Below are positions 55,095 to 63,253 of a stretch of 64,000 nt of DNA, in pieces. The position numbers and the translations under genes are program-made. The stretch's first letter is position 1. Every line of letters begins with the position of its first letter. The notes below the pieces were generated by a model. It saw only the letters and a list, made by a program, of their open reading frames with translations. It did not search any database and was not told the origin of the DNA. The stretch spans positions 62,001 through 126,000 of the forward strand of contig JAFDXG010000172.1 in the NCBI GenBank assembly GCA_018268105.1, read 5' to 3'. The DNA comes from Bacteroidota bacterium. GTDB lineage: Bacteria > Bacteroidota > Bacteroidia > Chitinophagales > Chitinophagaceae.

Positions 55095-56024
55095 CTACCA
55101 TGTCCTCTTACTCATAATTTCATCAAGACCTGCTTTAGTCATCTTGCCTAACTCGGGATGTTGATCGAGCCATTTCAGAAAATGGGTTTTTATTTCTTCA
55201 GTCCACTGACTGTCTATCTGTCCCGTTGAGTAACGTCCCGATTTTACCATTTCAAAACCGAACTTATCTTTCAGTGTTACAAATTCTGCAGTACTCACCA
55301 CCAGTTCTGCAAGATGAGCCGGAATAAAAAGTACACCTTCTTTATTACCTATCACAAGGTCGCCGGGCATTACAATTGCCTGGCCAATACGTATAGGTGT
55401 ATTGAGTCCCATTAATACCATCTCCTGTAAAAAAGAAGGATGAAAGTCGCGTACAAAAGCATTGAAGCCGTTAATTTCTTTCAACCCTGCCAGATCGCGT
55501 GCTGCTCCGTTGAAAACAACCCCACAACCCGTTTTGCTGTATATAGCATTTCCAAGTGTACTGCCTATAAGAGTACCGCCGTCTATCTTACCAAAACCAT
55601 CTGCTACATATACATCTCCTTTAGTAAGCATATCAATGGGCCAGGAGTTGGTATTACCCTTTCTTCCCTGTTGATTTCCTCTAACCTTAATATTTTTTTC
55701 CACATCAGGCCTTGAAGGCATAAACATTGCGGTAAGAGTACGGCCTATTACAGGTATAGTATCATTTACCAGTTTCCAGCCACCTTCAAACTGGTTGGTA
55801 TAGCCTGCATTTTTTAGCGCCGTCCATGCATCATCAATATTTATTGCTGCGGCACGTTTCAGCAAATCATCCGGTATCTTCGGTCGCCCGTCTGCAAAAC
55901 GATCCCCTTTCCATGAAGAAGTAAGAAAAATCAATTCATCTTTGGGAATAGTTTGTGCTTGTATCGTTATAATAGTAGAAAAACAAAATGCTAATAAGCA
56001 AATAAAAAAAGAATGGAATTTCAT
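55095..56024 (-). CDS. Exported RraA-family protein (second copy)
   Basis: 309 residues with signal M-K-F-H-S-F-F-I-C-L-L-A-F-C-F-S-T-I-I-T-I-Q-A-Q. It matches the first copy along its length, including S-S-W-K-G-D-R-F-A-D-G-R-P-K-I-P-D and G-Y-T-N-Q-F-E-G-G-W. Arg176-Asp177 are kept in N-G-A-A-R-D; the loop that reads G-D-N-L-G in copy one reads G-S-T-L-G here, a possible change in the binding site. Encoded on the opposite strand to copy one. A heptamer tandem repeat lies 43 bases upstream of its start. Confidence 0.85.
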   Translation of the reverse strand: MKFHSFFICLLAFCFSTIITIQAQTIPKDELIFLTSSWKGDRFADGRPKIPDDLLKRAAAINIDDAWTALKNAGYTNQFEGGWKLVNDTIPVIGRTLTAMFMPSRPDVEKNIKVRGNQQGRKGNTNSWPIDMLTKGDVYVADGFGKIDGGTLIGSTLGNAIYSKTGCGVVFNGAARDLAGLKEINGFNAFVRDFHPSFLQEMVLMGLNTPIRIGQAIVMPGDLVIGNKEGVLFIPAHLAELVVSTAEFVTLKDKFGFEMVKSGRYSTGQIDSQWTEEIKTHFLKWLDQHPELGKMTKAGLDEIMSKRTW

Positions 56025-56066
56025 TTGAGTATCGTTATTTTTTTTTAATTGGGTGAGGGGTTTTGA

Positions 56067-56171
56067 GTTTCAGGTTTCGGGTTTCAGGTTTCAAGTTTCA
56101 GGTTTCAGGTTTCAGGTTTCAGGTTTCAGGTTTCAAGTTTCAGGTTTCAGGTTTCAGGTTTCAGGTTTCGA
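56067..56171 (+). repeat. Heptanucleotide tandem repeat, 15 copies of gtttcag and variants
   Basis: 105 bases consist of 15 units of seven: gtttcag ten times, plus gtttcaa, gtttcgg and gtttcga variants (the last at 56165-56171). It lies between two minus-strand genes, 43 bases before the start codon of the second RraA copy. Such short tandem heptamers resemble the STRR sequences known from cyanobacteria; function unknown. Confidence 0.9.
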
Positions 56172-56195
56172 ATTACTCTCTCACTTTCTTACCTC

Positions 56196-57995
56196 TCAGG
56201 GTACTCTCACTTTAACAACCACTTTCTTTACCACTTTATTACCATCCACCCTGATGGCAGGGCGATGCATCTCCAGTGGAGAAAAGATAAAGAAAGTTCC
56301 GGGGTCAGCATCATCATATTGTCCATATTCATTAGTGAAATGTGTTATATCGTTTGCAGAAGTATAAGGTACAATCATAACAGCCTGGGGATCGTCTACT
56401 GAAGCTACGCCCATTTTAACCTTACCCCTGATGATATATTGCAGGTCGTTGAAATTGCGATGTGCTTCCCATTTTATATCTGCAATGTCTTTTGCAGGTC
56501 CTTCGGAAATATGGGCAATCACATTACCAGAGTCTATCACATAGTCTCCAGGCTTCATCTTTGAGAGATCTTTATTATTCAGAAAATCAAATGCTTCATC
56601 CCACCATTTTGGATTCTTACGGTATTGTCTGAAAAATTCCTGCTGGTTAATGCTACTGCTGGGAGTAAGTTTTAGGTTATTGGTTGAGGGTTTATTATTA
56701 TACCAATTTACAAAAGCCTCGCCAACACCTCTTCCGGGTCTTTGAGGAAATGGCACAACAATAGGATTAGCTATACCATTCAGATCGTATACAATTTTAC
56801 CATCCCGAATGGTAAGTTCACATTCCAGCTTTTTATTGGTTTCTACTTTATATCCTGTGTAGTCGAACAGTCCAAACTTCCCATTTTGCAAATTTAATAC
56901 AGCAACATCAGCTCCTGCACCCACAGAAAGATTACCCAACTCCTGACGTTGTATTTCCTTAGCCGGATTCCAGGTGCTGGCCGCAATCACAGCCCGAAGG
57001 TCCATACCCATTGCCAGGAATTTTGACATTGTAGTAAGCATATCTTTCATTGCTACGTTCATACTTCCTACGTGAAGATCGGTACTGATAGAGCTGGGAA
57101 AGAAATTTTCCTTTATGGCAGGGATGGCTTGTGAATATGCGAAACTTATACCACCATAGCCTACATCAAAAATGATTCCCTTCTTTCTTGCTTCCCATAC
57201 GAAGGGCTTTAGTTGTTTAGCATCAAGGTCATAAATATATTCGCGACCACGACCCAGTTGCGCATAGCAATGGGTGAAAATATCACCCGGACGTAAATGA
57301 TCCATAAACAGGTCTTTAATAGACAAAGGGGGATTGCTGCCACCAAAATCAACCATTACCGGAAGATTACCGGCAAGCCTTCCGGCTGTAACCGCTTTAT
57401 CTGTCGGCGTCCAGTCGTGTCCTTCGTAATGTGCCAGTTTAAAGCCAATAATATATTCACTATTTTGCCGGGCAATAAGTGCAGACATTTTAGGATCCAT
57501 ATCATTTTCATTCTGTTCATAACCGCCACGCATACCCTCACCTACTATATTTAAAAATGCAAGCACACGGGTTTTTGCATTATCAATTGTCTGTGATTTA
57601 AAAGCCGGAAATGTTCGCCATCCGGAACTTCCGGCATCTACAATAGTAGTTACTCCATTACGAAATGTAAAACCATCAGGTTGAACAGCAAGGTTGCCAT
57701 TAGAGTACTGATGATTGGGTTCTACTCCCCAAAAAACATGAGTATGAATATCAATCAAACCCGGAGTAACATACAAGCCCTGTGCATTTATTACCTGTAC
57801 GGCTTTTGTTGCATCAATATTCTTGTCCACCTTTGCTATCTTCCCATTTTCAATGGCCACATCCATTATTTCGTCAATTCCATTCTTTGGATCAATAACA
57901 TGACCACCCTTGATTACGATACTATAGTTTTGCGAAAATGCTGGTACGACAGCAACAAAAAATGCTGCAATAAAAATTAAAAATGATCTTTTCAT
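56196..57995 (-). CDS. Exported amidohydrolase/deacetylase fused to a YhcH/YjgK/YiaL domain
   Basis: A 599-residue fusion. Signal peptide M-K-R-S-F-L-I-F-I-A-A-F-F-V-A-V. Residues 22-415 are a metal-dependent amidohydrolase of the EF_0837 type (I-D-I-H-T-H-V-F with His84 and His86, V-S-S-like lysine in G-F-K-L-A-H-Y, H in I-F-T-H-C-Y, Asp in S-I-S-T-D-L-H). Residues 453-599 are a cupin-like YhcH/YjgK/YiaL (DUF386) domain: K-W-E-A-H-R near 508-513 (Glu510, His512), L-Q-Y-I-I-R-G, F-F-I-F-S-P-L-E-M-H-R-P with His577, and K-K-V-V-V-K-V. E. coli YhcH (NanQ) acts as a sialic acid anomerase. The paralogue at 61027-62286 has no such tail. ATG 57995 starts the signal peptide. Confidence 0.9.
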   Translation of the reverse strand: MKRSFLIFIAAFFVAVVPAFSQNYSIVIKGGHVIDPKNGIDEIMDVAIENGKIAKVDKNIDATKAVQVINAQGLYVTPGLIDIHTHVFWGVEPNHQYSNGNLAVQPDGFTFRNGVTTIVDAGSSGWRTFPAFKSQTIDNAKTRVLAFLNIVGEGMRGGYEQNENDMDPKMSALIARQNSEYIIGFKLAHYEGHDWTPTDKAVTAGRLAGNLPVMVDFGGSNPPLSIKDLFMDHLRPGDIFTHCYAQLGRGREYIYDLDAKQLKPFVWEARKKGIIFDVGYGGISFAYSQAIPAIKENFFPSSISTDLHVGSMNVAMKDMLTTMSKFLAMGMDLRAVIAASTWNPAKEIQRQELGNLSVGAGADVAVLNLQNGKFGLFDYTGYKVETNKKLECELTIRDGKIVYDLNGIANPIVVPFPQRPGRGVGEAFVNWYNNKPSTNNLKLTPSSSINQQEFFRQYRKNPKWWDEAFDFLNNKDLSKMKPGDYVIDSGNVIAHISEGPAKDIADIKWEAHRNFNDLQYIIRGKVKMGVASVDDPQAVMIVPYTSANDITHFTNEYGQYDDADPGTFFIFSPLEMHRPAIRVDGNKVVKKVVVKVRVP

Positions 57996-58040
57996 TCGTA
58001 TATTTTTGAAGTTCAAAATGTAGTCAATGGTGAATATCAA

Positions 58041-58075
58041 ACGTGAAACGTCAATCGTCAATCGTGAAATGTCAA
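58041..58075 (+). repeat. Heptamer repeat upstream of the amidohydrolase-YhcH gene
   Basis: Five imperfect heptamers: acgtgaa, acgtcaa, tcgtcaa, tcgtgaa and atgtcaa, lying 46 bases before the start codon (minus strand). A sixth, atatcaa, precedes them. Confidence 0.7.
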
Positions 58076-58096
58076 ACTCCCACACTTCTCACCTTC

Positions 58097-59230
58097 TCAC
58101 ATCTTCCCTCGCAACATTTCTATACGCACCTCCCCTTCGTTGTCAACAGAGATGTATTCATTAGATGTTGCTGTCTTTCCCTGAATCCAAAACTGTTTTT
58201 CATTCACAAACATCTTAATATCTGTGTCCTTGCTCTTAACCAAAGGCAATCCGGGAGCTAAAGCATCCAGTTGATTTGTTGTTGTGGCGAATTTACCGTT
58301 ATCTCTCCTGTACTGCTGCTGCAGATAATAATATTTCCATAAAGTAAGTTTAAGATTTTCCTTTTCTTCTGAAAGAAAACTCTTTGTGGATAAAGAGTCT
58401 GCAAACATTACATACCCATACCGTTCGGGGTAATGCAGGTTTACTATACCTTGCGGCGACCAAACGGTATATTGTTCTGGAATCAGTTTACCGGAAGAAA
58501 TATCTTTTTTTCGTGAATAGGTTCCGTTATTAACATCAAGTTGCCATTGCACACGGGAAAAATTCATCCGCCATATAGTACCGGGTTTAATTGTATTTCG
58601 CCAAATACCAAGTGATGAAAAAGGGATTGCCAGCTCTATATTCCACCCCGTATCTCTGTCGGCAGGATTATTTAGAGTGCCGGAAATATGAATAGCTTTC
58701 TTTAAACCGCGGATATCCCAGCTACTCAAACCACGTCCTCCACTACGATATGGCCGGGGCATAAATAAATCCCAAACTGTTTCATTAGCATTGATCTGAA
58801 ATTCAAAATAATTAAAAGTACTGCCATCGGGGTTAATAAATATCTCTAAAGCATTGTCCTGAAAGACCGGCATATCATGTTGAATTATTGTTGCCCAGAT
58901 ATCCTGCTCCTTGAACTCGGCATATACATACAAAAATTCGCTGTCCCAAAGCATCTTACATCTTGCACTTTTGTTATCATCTGCAGTGGTGCCGGTAGCT
59001 ATATCTGTAAAATATTCCATCCATGGCGCCTTGTCCCAATCTTTGTCATCGTCCTTCCCGTCAACTTGTATTATCTCAGTAGTACTTAAAATAGTGTATT
59101 GCTTTGGCATCTTTAATAACTGTAAATAATCAGGGTGCGACGTTTGTGCTATTCCATTTGTATGCTGAAATCCAATCATAGCTATAACCACAACGAAAAC
59201 GATATTATGCTTTGTCTTCAAAATATTCAT
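58097..59230 (-). CDS. Exported CBM9-like carbohydrate-binding protein
   Basis: A 377-residue protein with a signal peptide (M-N-I-L-K-T-K-H-N-I-V-F-V-V-V-I-A-M) and a family-9-like sugar binding module at about 45-255: I-I-Q-V-D-G-K-D-D-D-K-D-W-D-K-A-P-W, L-Y-V-Y-A-E-F-K-E-Q-D-I-W-A, D-N-A-L-E-I-F-I-N-P-D and T-G-W-N-I-E-L-A-I-P. The last 120 residues show no catalytic domain. It probably captures a sugar in the periplasm or at the surface. Spacing to the upstream sorbosone-type dehydrogenase is 26 bases. Confidence 0.86.
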   Translation of the reverse strand: MNILKTKHNIVFVVVIAMIGFQHTNGIAQTSHPDYLQLLKMPKQYTILSTTEIIQVDGKDDDKDWDKAPWMEYFTDIATGTTADDNKSARCKMLWDSEFLYVYAEFKEQDIWATIIQHDMPVFQDNALEIFINPDGSTFNYFEFQINANETVWDLFMPRPYRSGGRGLSSWDIRGLKKAIHISGTLNNPADRDTGWNIELAIPFSSLGIWRNTIKPGTIWRMNFSRVQWQLDVNNGTYSRKKDISSGKLIPEQYTVWSPQGIVNLHYPERYGYVMFADSLSTKSFLSEEKENLKLTLWKYYYLQQQYRRDNGKFATTTNQLDALAPGLPLVKSKDTDIKMFVNEKQFWIQGKTATSNEYISVDNEGEVRIEMLRGKM

Positions 59231-59256
59231 GTCTATATACCCTATTACTGTAAAAA

Positions 59257-60987
59257 CTATTTTTTGTACAATTCTTTTCTAGCTTTACTCACATCCCTCA
59301 CCGAAACACTGTCTTTCGAATTATTAAACTCCATTTTTATATAGGTTAAAATTTCTGCCAGTTGTTTGTCAGACAATACATTTGCGAAAGCCGGCATCCT
59401 GCTGATAAATTTTCTACCCCTCACCATTATTTCTACTTCCATTCCATTCAACACAATTTGAAGCGGCTGCTGAATATTGCCGGCCATCCATTCCGAACTT
59501 TTTAGTGGAGGGAAGCGGCTATTCCCTTCACCATTTCTTTCATGACATTTTCCACAGTACGTATTATAGGTCCTTGCTGCTTCGGAATAATCTTTACGAT
59601 CCAGGTTATCCTTTTTTTCATCAGGCATTTTTATATTAGGCGCTCCCACTTTTCGTTTATCCATTGCCGAGAGAGATTGTTCGTTGAACTTATTGGGATC
59701 ACCTTTAAACATGATTCGCCATATTTTACCTTTTTCAGTATCCGCTACATACAGCGAGCCATCCGGGCCTTCAGACAAACCCATCGGGCGGTATTTTGCA
59801 TCACTGGTATTATGCACGGTATCCACTCCTGCAAAGCCATCTGCAAATACTTCCCAGGGTCCGGAAGGGCTGCCATCTTTGAAAGGGACAAATGCAATAA
59901 AATAGCCCGACTGCGGATAAGGCGCACTACTGGTTGATCCGTGAAAAGCTATAAATGCACCGTTTTTGTATCGGGCAGGAAACTGATCCCCGGTATAAAA
60001 TATAAGATCATTTGGAGCGAAATGACCCGGAAACCCTATTACAGGTTTAATTAAAGAGGTATCCTTTGCTTCTGTTTTACCATCCCCCCCATATTCAGGG
60101 TTCTGCATTTTTTTTCCTTTGATATGATCCCAGTAAGCATAAGGCCATCCGGCATTATCTCCTTTCTTAATTCTAAAAAATTCTTCAGATGGCAATGTGG
60201 CACCTTCCAGTTCTGTATAATACATTGGCCAGTTCCAGTGCAGGTAATCCCGCCCATGCATGATGGTGTATAAATTATCATCAGTATTATTCCAGGCTAT
60301 AGCGACAATACTTCTGAATCCCGTAGCAAATAATTCTCCATCCTTTTGAAATTGATTAGGCTTATTGGCATCGAACTTCCATATACCGCCACGGTTTTCC
60401 AGAAAAGGACAGGGATCTTTACCAGGTGAAAAGGGTGCGCCTTCAGAAACCTGACAACAATCCGATGGTGCCCCAAAAGGAATATACATATTTCCATTTT
60501 TATCAAAGGCTATTGGTTTTGTGTCATGAGAACGAGGTGGTTGAGTATCTGTCAACATTAATTCCATCGGACTGTGAGGAATTAAGTCGCCCGGTGTGAG
60601 TTTTTGACGATATATATGTGTTACTGAGCTATACCAGAGATAACCATTGTGCACACGCATTTCCGTACCATACTGACCTTTGTCGTCAAAATCTGCCCAT
60701 AGTTTTATCCTATCAGCTTTCCCGTCGCCATCCACATCTCTCAACGCTGCATTTCCACCTTTCTCGGTAGGATATCTGAGCCTTACATATATATCTCCAT
60801 TTGAATTTACGGCAATATGTCTTGCAGCTCCGGGTACACTATCTGTCACCACTATAGCTTCAAATCCTTCTGGTAAAAACAAACCGCCATTACCCGGATC
60901 GCCGGGAGGTAAACCGGTTGGAGTACAGTTGGCAAAACAAATAAACAATCCCAGGCAAAAAAGCAATCTTTGATTATTCCATTTCAT
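59257..60987 (-). CDS. PQQ-type sorbosone dehydrogenase fused to cytochrome c
   Basis: A 576-residue exported fusion. The first part (about 40-430) is the six-bladed propeller of the sorbosone/aldose dehydrogenase group: G-L-F-L-P-E-G-F-E-A-I-V-V-T-D-S near 34-49, D-V-D-G-D-G-K-A-D, H-G-R-D-Y, G-L-S-E-G-P-D-G-S-L-Y-V-A-D. The C-terminal module (about 470-560) is a class I cytochrome c: C-G-K-C-H at 478-482 and axial Met531 in S-R-M-P-A-F. So electrons from sugar oxidation go straight to heme. N-terminal C in F-A-N-C may be a lipidated residue. Neighbours are a CBM9-like protein (26 bases) and amidohydrolase (39 bases). Confidence 0.9.
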   Translation of the reverse strand: MKWNNQRLLFCLGLFICFANCTPTGLPPGDPGNGGLFLPEGFEAIVVTDSVPGAARHIAVNSNGDIYVRLRYPTEKGGNAALRDVDGDGKADRIKLWADFDDKGQYGTEMRVHNGYLWYSSVTHIYRQKLTPGDLIPHSPMELMLTDTQPPRSHDTKPIAFDKNGNMYIPFGAPSDCCQVSEGAPFSPGKDPCPFLENRGGIWKFDANKPNQFQKDGELFATGFRSIVAIAWNNTDDNLYTIMHGRDYLHWNWPMYYTELEGATLPSEEFFRIKKGDNAGWPYAYWDHIKGKKMQNPEYGGDGKTEAKDTSLIKPVIGFPGHFAPNDLIFYTGDQFPARYKNGAFIAFHGSTSSAPYPQSGYFIAFVPFKDGSPSGPWEVFADGFAGVDTVHNTSDAKYRPMGLSEGPDGSLYVADTEKGKIWRIMFKGDPNKFNEQSLSAMDKRKVGAPNIKMPDEKKDNLDRKDYSEAARTYNTYCGKCHERNGEGNSRFPPLKSSEWMAGNIQQPLQIVLNGMEVEIMVRGRKFISRMPAFANVLSDKQLAEILTYIKMEFNNSKDSVSVRDVSKARKELYKK

Positions 60988-61026
60988 GGCAGTTTAAGTG
61001 TATGGTGATTATTTATAGAATTTATG

Positions 61027-62286
61027 TTATTCGTTTTTTTTAATAATTTCAGGTTCTATTATACCATTCAAATCATATACTACAGTACCTCCGAGTATAG
61101 TCATCTCACATTCAAGCCGGTGCTTGCTTTTTATTTTGTAACCCTCTCTGTCCCAAAAACCAAAGTCGCCGTTTCTAAGGTGTAAAATGGCAATATCGGC
61201 AACAGATCCGACAGACAGGTTTCCCAGCTCGGTATGTTGTATCTCCAGGGCAGGGTTCCATGTGCTTGCTTTAATCACATCGGGCAACGGCATACCTATT
61301 GCCAAAAATATAGACATAACATTGAGCATACCTTTCATGGCAGCATTCATGCTTCCTGTATGTAAATCAGTACTGATAGAATTCGGAAAGAAGCCTTTCT
61401 TCAATGCCGGAATTGCCTGCCTGAAATCAAAACTAGCCCCGCCAAATCCAACATCGAAAACTATACCTTTTTTTTGTGCCAGAGGTACAAATGGTTTCAG
61501 TTGTCTTTTCTGCAGATCAACAATAGGATCTCTTCGTTTTAGTTCTGTAAATGTGTGAGTAAAAATATCTCCGGGTCGCAAATGTTTAAAAAACAAATCT
61601 TCTATAGATAATGGTGTATGACTGTCCTCACCGCCAAAATCAATCATCACCGGCAAACCGGTTAATTTTCCGGCAGCAACTGCATTATCAACAGGAGTCC
61701 ATTCAGCGGCTTCAAAATGAGCTACTTTAAAGCCAACAATTTTTCCCTTGTTAGCCATTGCCATTTCAGCCGCTTTTTGCAGATCCATATCATTCACATC
61801 CTGCTCATAGCTGCCGCCTCTCATTCCTGCTCCAACGATATTTAAAAAAGAAAACACCCTGGTTTTAGAACGCTCAATAACCTGTTGCTTAAACAAGGGA
61901 AAATTTCGCCATCCGGCGCTACCGGCATCTGCTATGGTGGTAACTCCATTTCTAAATGTAAAACCATCCGGCACCACTGCACTTGTAGCATCCATCAAAT
62001 ACTGGTCGGGGTGATTACCATAAAATACATGGGTATGAATATCAATTATACCTGGGGTAACATACAATCCTTTAGCTGCAACTAATTGCTTAGCCTCATT
62101 GGCTCTAATTACCGTTGCTACTAAAGCAATCTTCCCATCCTTTATTGCTATATCCATAACCTTGTCAATATTGTTTTTGGGGTCAATGACATGACCACCT
62201 TTAATTACAATATCAAACTGCTGAGCATAAGTAAAACTTAGCGGGAAAAACAGTAGCAGAAAAAGAAGTTTCAATATTTTTGGCAT
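61027..62286 (-). CDS. Exported amidohydrolase/deacetylase, EF_0837 type
   Basis: A 419-residue metallohydrolase with signal peptide (M-P-K-I-L-K-L-L-F-L-L-L-F-F-P-L). Metal site: His84 and His86 in I-D-I-H-T-H-V-F, carboxylated-Lys candidate Lys187 in V-G-F-K-V-A-H-F, His244 in I-F-T-H-T-F and Asp307 in S-I-S-T-D-L-H. The family is linked, in other bacteria, to SelA-like and KDPG-aldolase-like genes. It differs from its neighbour mainly by lacking the YhcH tail. It is followed by the sorbosone-type dehydrogenase gene after 39 bases. Confidence 0.88.
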   Translation of the reverse strand: MPKILKLLFLLLFFPLSFTYAQQFDIVIKGGHVIDPKNNIDKVMDIAIKDGKIALVATVIRANEAKQLVAAKGLYVTPGIIDIHTHVFYGNHPDQYLMDATSAVVPDGFTFRNGVTTIADAGSAGWRNFPLFKQQVIERSKTRVFSFLNIVGAGMRGGSYEQDVNDMDLQKAAEMAMANKGKIVGFKVAHFEAAEWTPVDNAVAAGKLTGLPVMIDFGGEDSHTPLSIEDLFFKHLRPGDIFTHTFTELKRRDPIVDLQKRQLKPFVPLAQKKGIVFDVGFGGASFDFRQAIPALKKGFFPNSISTDLHTGSMNAAMKGMLNVMSIFLAIGMPLPDVIKASTWNPALEIQHTELGNLSVGSVADIAILHLRNGDFGFWDREGYKIKSKHRLECEMTILGGTVVYDLNGIIEPEIIKKNE

Positions 62287-62320
62287 TTGTGTTTGATAGA
62301 AAATGATTTTGTTTGTTGTG

Positions 62321-62348
62321 GGCTTTGGGCTATCAGCTATCAGCTATC
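62321..62348 (+). repeat. Heptamer repeat upstream of the amidohydrolase gene
   Basis: Four units: ggctttg, ggctatc, agctatc, agctatc. It lies 35 bases before the amidohydrolase start codon (minus strand). Confidence 0.7.
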
Positions 62349-62434
62349 GAAATCTCTCTTAGAAATTGGATAAAGATTCATAGTTTTGAAATGTTTTAAG
62401 TTAATAAGGAACCCTCAGGGTAAATTTAAAACAG

Positions 62435-62499
62435 GCTTTGTATTGATTGCAGTCGAGACAAAGCGAAACCTCTGATCATTTCAGAGGTTTTTATTTTGA
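62435..62499 (+). ncRNA. Candidate small RNA 3' end with intrinsic terminator
   Basis: gctttgt (62435-62441) pairs with acaaagc (62458-62464); aacctctga (62467-62475) pairs with tcagaggtt (62481-62489) with a 5-base loop, followed by tttattttg. Both neighbouring genes are on the other strand, so on the plus strand this terminator has no gene to end. I infer a short plus-strand RNA that starts somewhere in 62300-62430. No promoter was identified. Confidence 0.35.
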
Positions 62500-62626
62500 A
62501 TTTACTGATATCATTCCCGCAAAAATGAACTGATCGTTTTTGACAGTTATAATATAGTGCAAAGACCCCTTAGAAAATAAAAGTCCTATTGTGTATTGAT
62601 ATTTTCCCTTTTACCCCGGCAACAAC

Positions 62627-63205
62627 TCAAAAAAGGGAAATGAAAACAATGATAATGATTCTTAACAGCGAGACTTTCAACGTATCTATTGCTTTGCCTA
62701 ATTGATTTTGAATTGTTTTTCTTTTAATACCCAATTGCCCTGCAATATCCTTTGTAGATAGTCCATCCTGGTAACGCATCCTGAAAATAACCTGACGTTT
62801 AGGTGGCAACGACTGCAACAATGCCTCATAAGCGTTCAGAAATTCTTTCCAGAGCAAATTTGAATCGGCCATAGATTGGTTTCCGGAAAAACTATCCAGC
62901 ATATTAAAAAAAGGATGTTTAGATTTTTGCTTTGCCATCAGTTTAAACACCTTGTTGCGAACAGCAATATGCAAATAAGCAGTCAAATTTTTAATATTGA
63001 GTGTTTGCCTGTTTATCCAGATATGAGCGAAAATTTCCTGTACTATATCTTTTGCATCATCAGTGTCTTTTAAGCGCTTATAGGCTTCAGTAAAAGATTT
63101 ATCCCAGTATTTTTCAAATAACAGATTAAATGCTGCTTCACTTCCCTGAGCTATCTGCTCAAGTAAAACAGCATCATCAGACAAATAATTTTCAGGCAAG
63201 TTCAT
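62627..63205 (-). CDS. ECF-type RNA polymerase sigma factor
   Basis: A 192-residue sigma-70 family factor with regions 2 and 4. Region 2: F-N-L-L-F-E-K-Y-W-D-K-S and A-K-D-I-V-Q-E-I-F-A-H-I-W near residues 26-67; region 4: L-P-P-K-R-Q-V-I-F-R-M-R-Y-Q-D-G-L-S-T-K-D-I-A with an HTH near 140-180. The C-terminus is hydrophobic (L-L-R-I-I-I-I-V-F-I-S-L-F). Bacteroidota ECFs of this sort control uptake genes with a FecR-like anti-sigma factor, but no anti-sigma gene is present in the window. Confidence 0.92.
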   Translation of the reverse strand: MNLPENYLSDDAVLLEQIAQGSEAAFNLLFEKYWDKSFTEAYKRLKDTDDAKDIVQEIFAHIWINRQTLNIKNLTAYLHIAVRNKVFKLMAKQKSKHPFFNMLDSFSGNQSMADSNLLWKEFLNAYEALLQSLPPKRQVIFRMRYQDGLSTKDIAGQLGIKRKTIQNQLGKAIDTLKVSLLRIIIIVFISLF

Positions 63206-63222
63206 TACAGCAGTGAGTTAAC

Positions 63223-63230
63223 CAAATGTA
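63223..63230 (-). promoter_or_regulatory. TACATTTG -7 element candidate for the ECF gene
   Basis: On the minus strand TACATTTG matches TAnnTTTG and lies about 17 bases before the ATG of the ECF gene. No -33 partner was found. Confidence 0.35.
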
Positions 63231-63253
63231 AGAAATTTTAAGGCATAAGTAAG

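Larger units (their letters stand above)
62287..62626. other. 340-bp spacer with a heptamer repeat and a terminator-like structure
   Basis: No gene. It holds the heptamer repeat at 62321-62348 and two consecutive hairpins at 62435-62464 and 62467-62489, the second with a T-rich tail on the plus strand. As no plus-strand gene precedes it, this may mark an unannotated short transcript. Confidence 0.6.

Noticed and set aside
56067..56171. Possible CRISPR array
   Set aside because: The unit is 7 bases with no spacers between copies; it is a simple tandem repeat.
56053..56367. 104-codon plus-strand frame with a repeated F-Q-V-S-G-F-R pattern
   Set aside because: It is only the heptamer repeat read in one frame plus the antisense of the amidohydrolase-YhcH 3' end. 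No start context or family.
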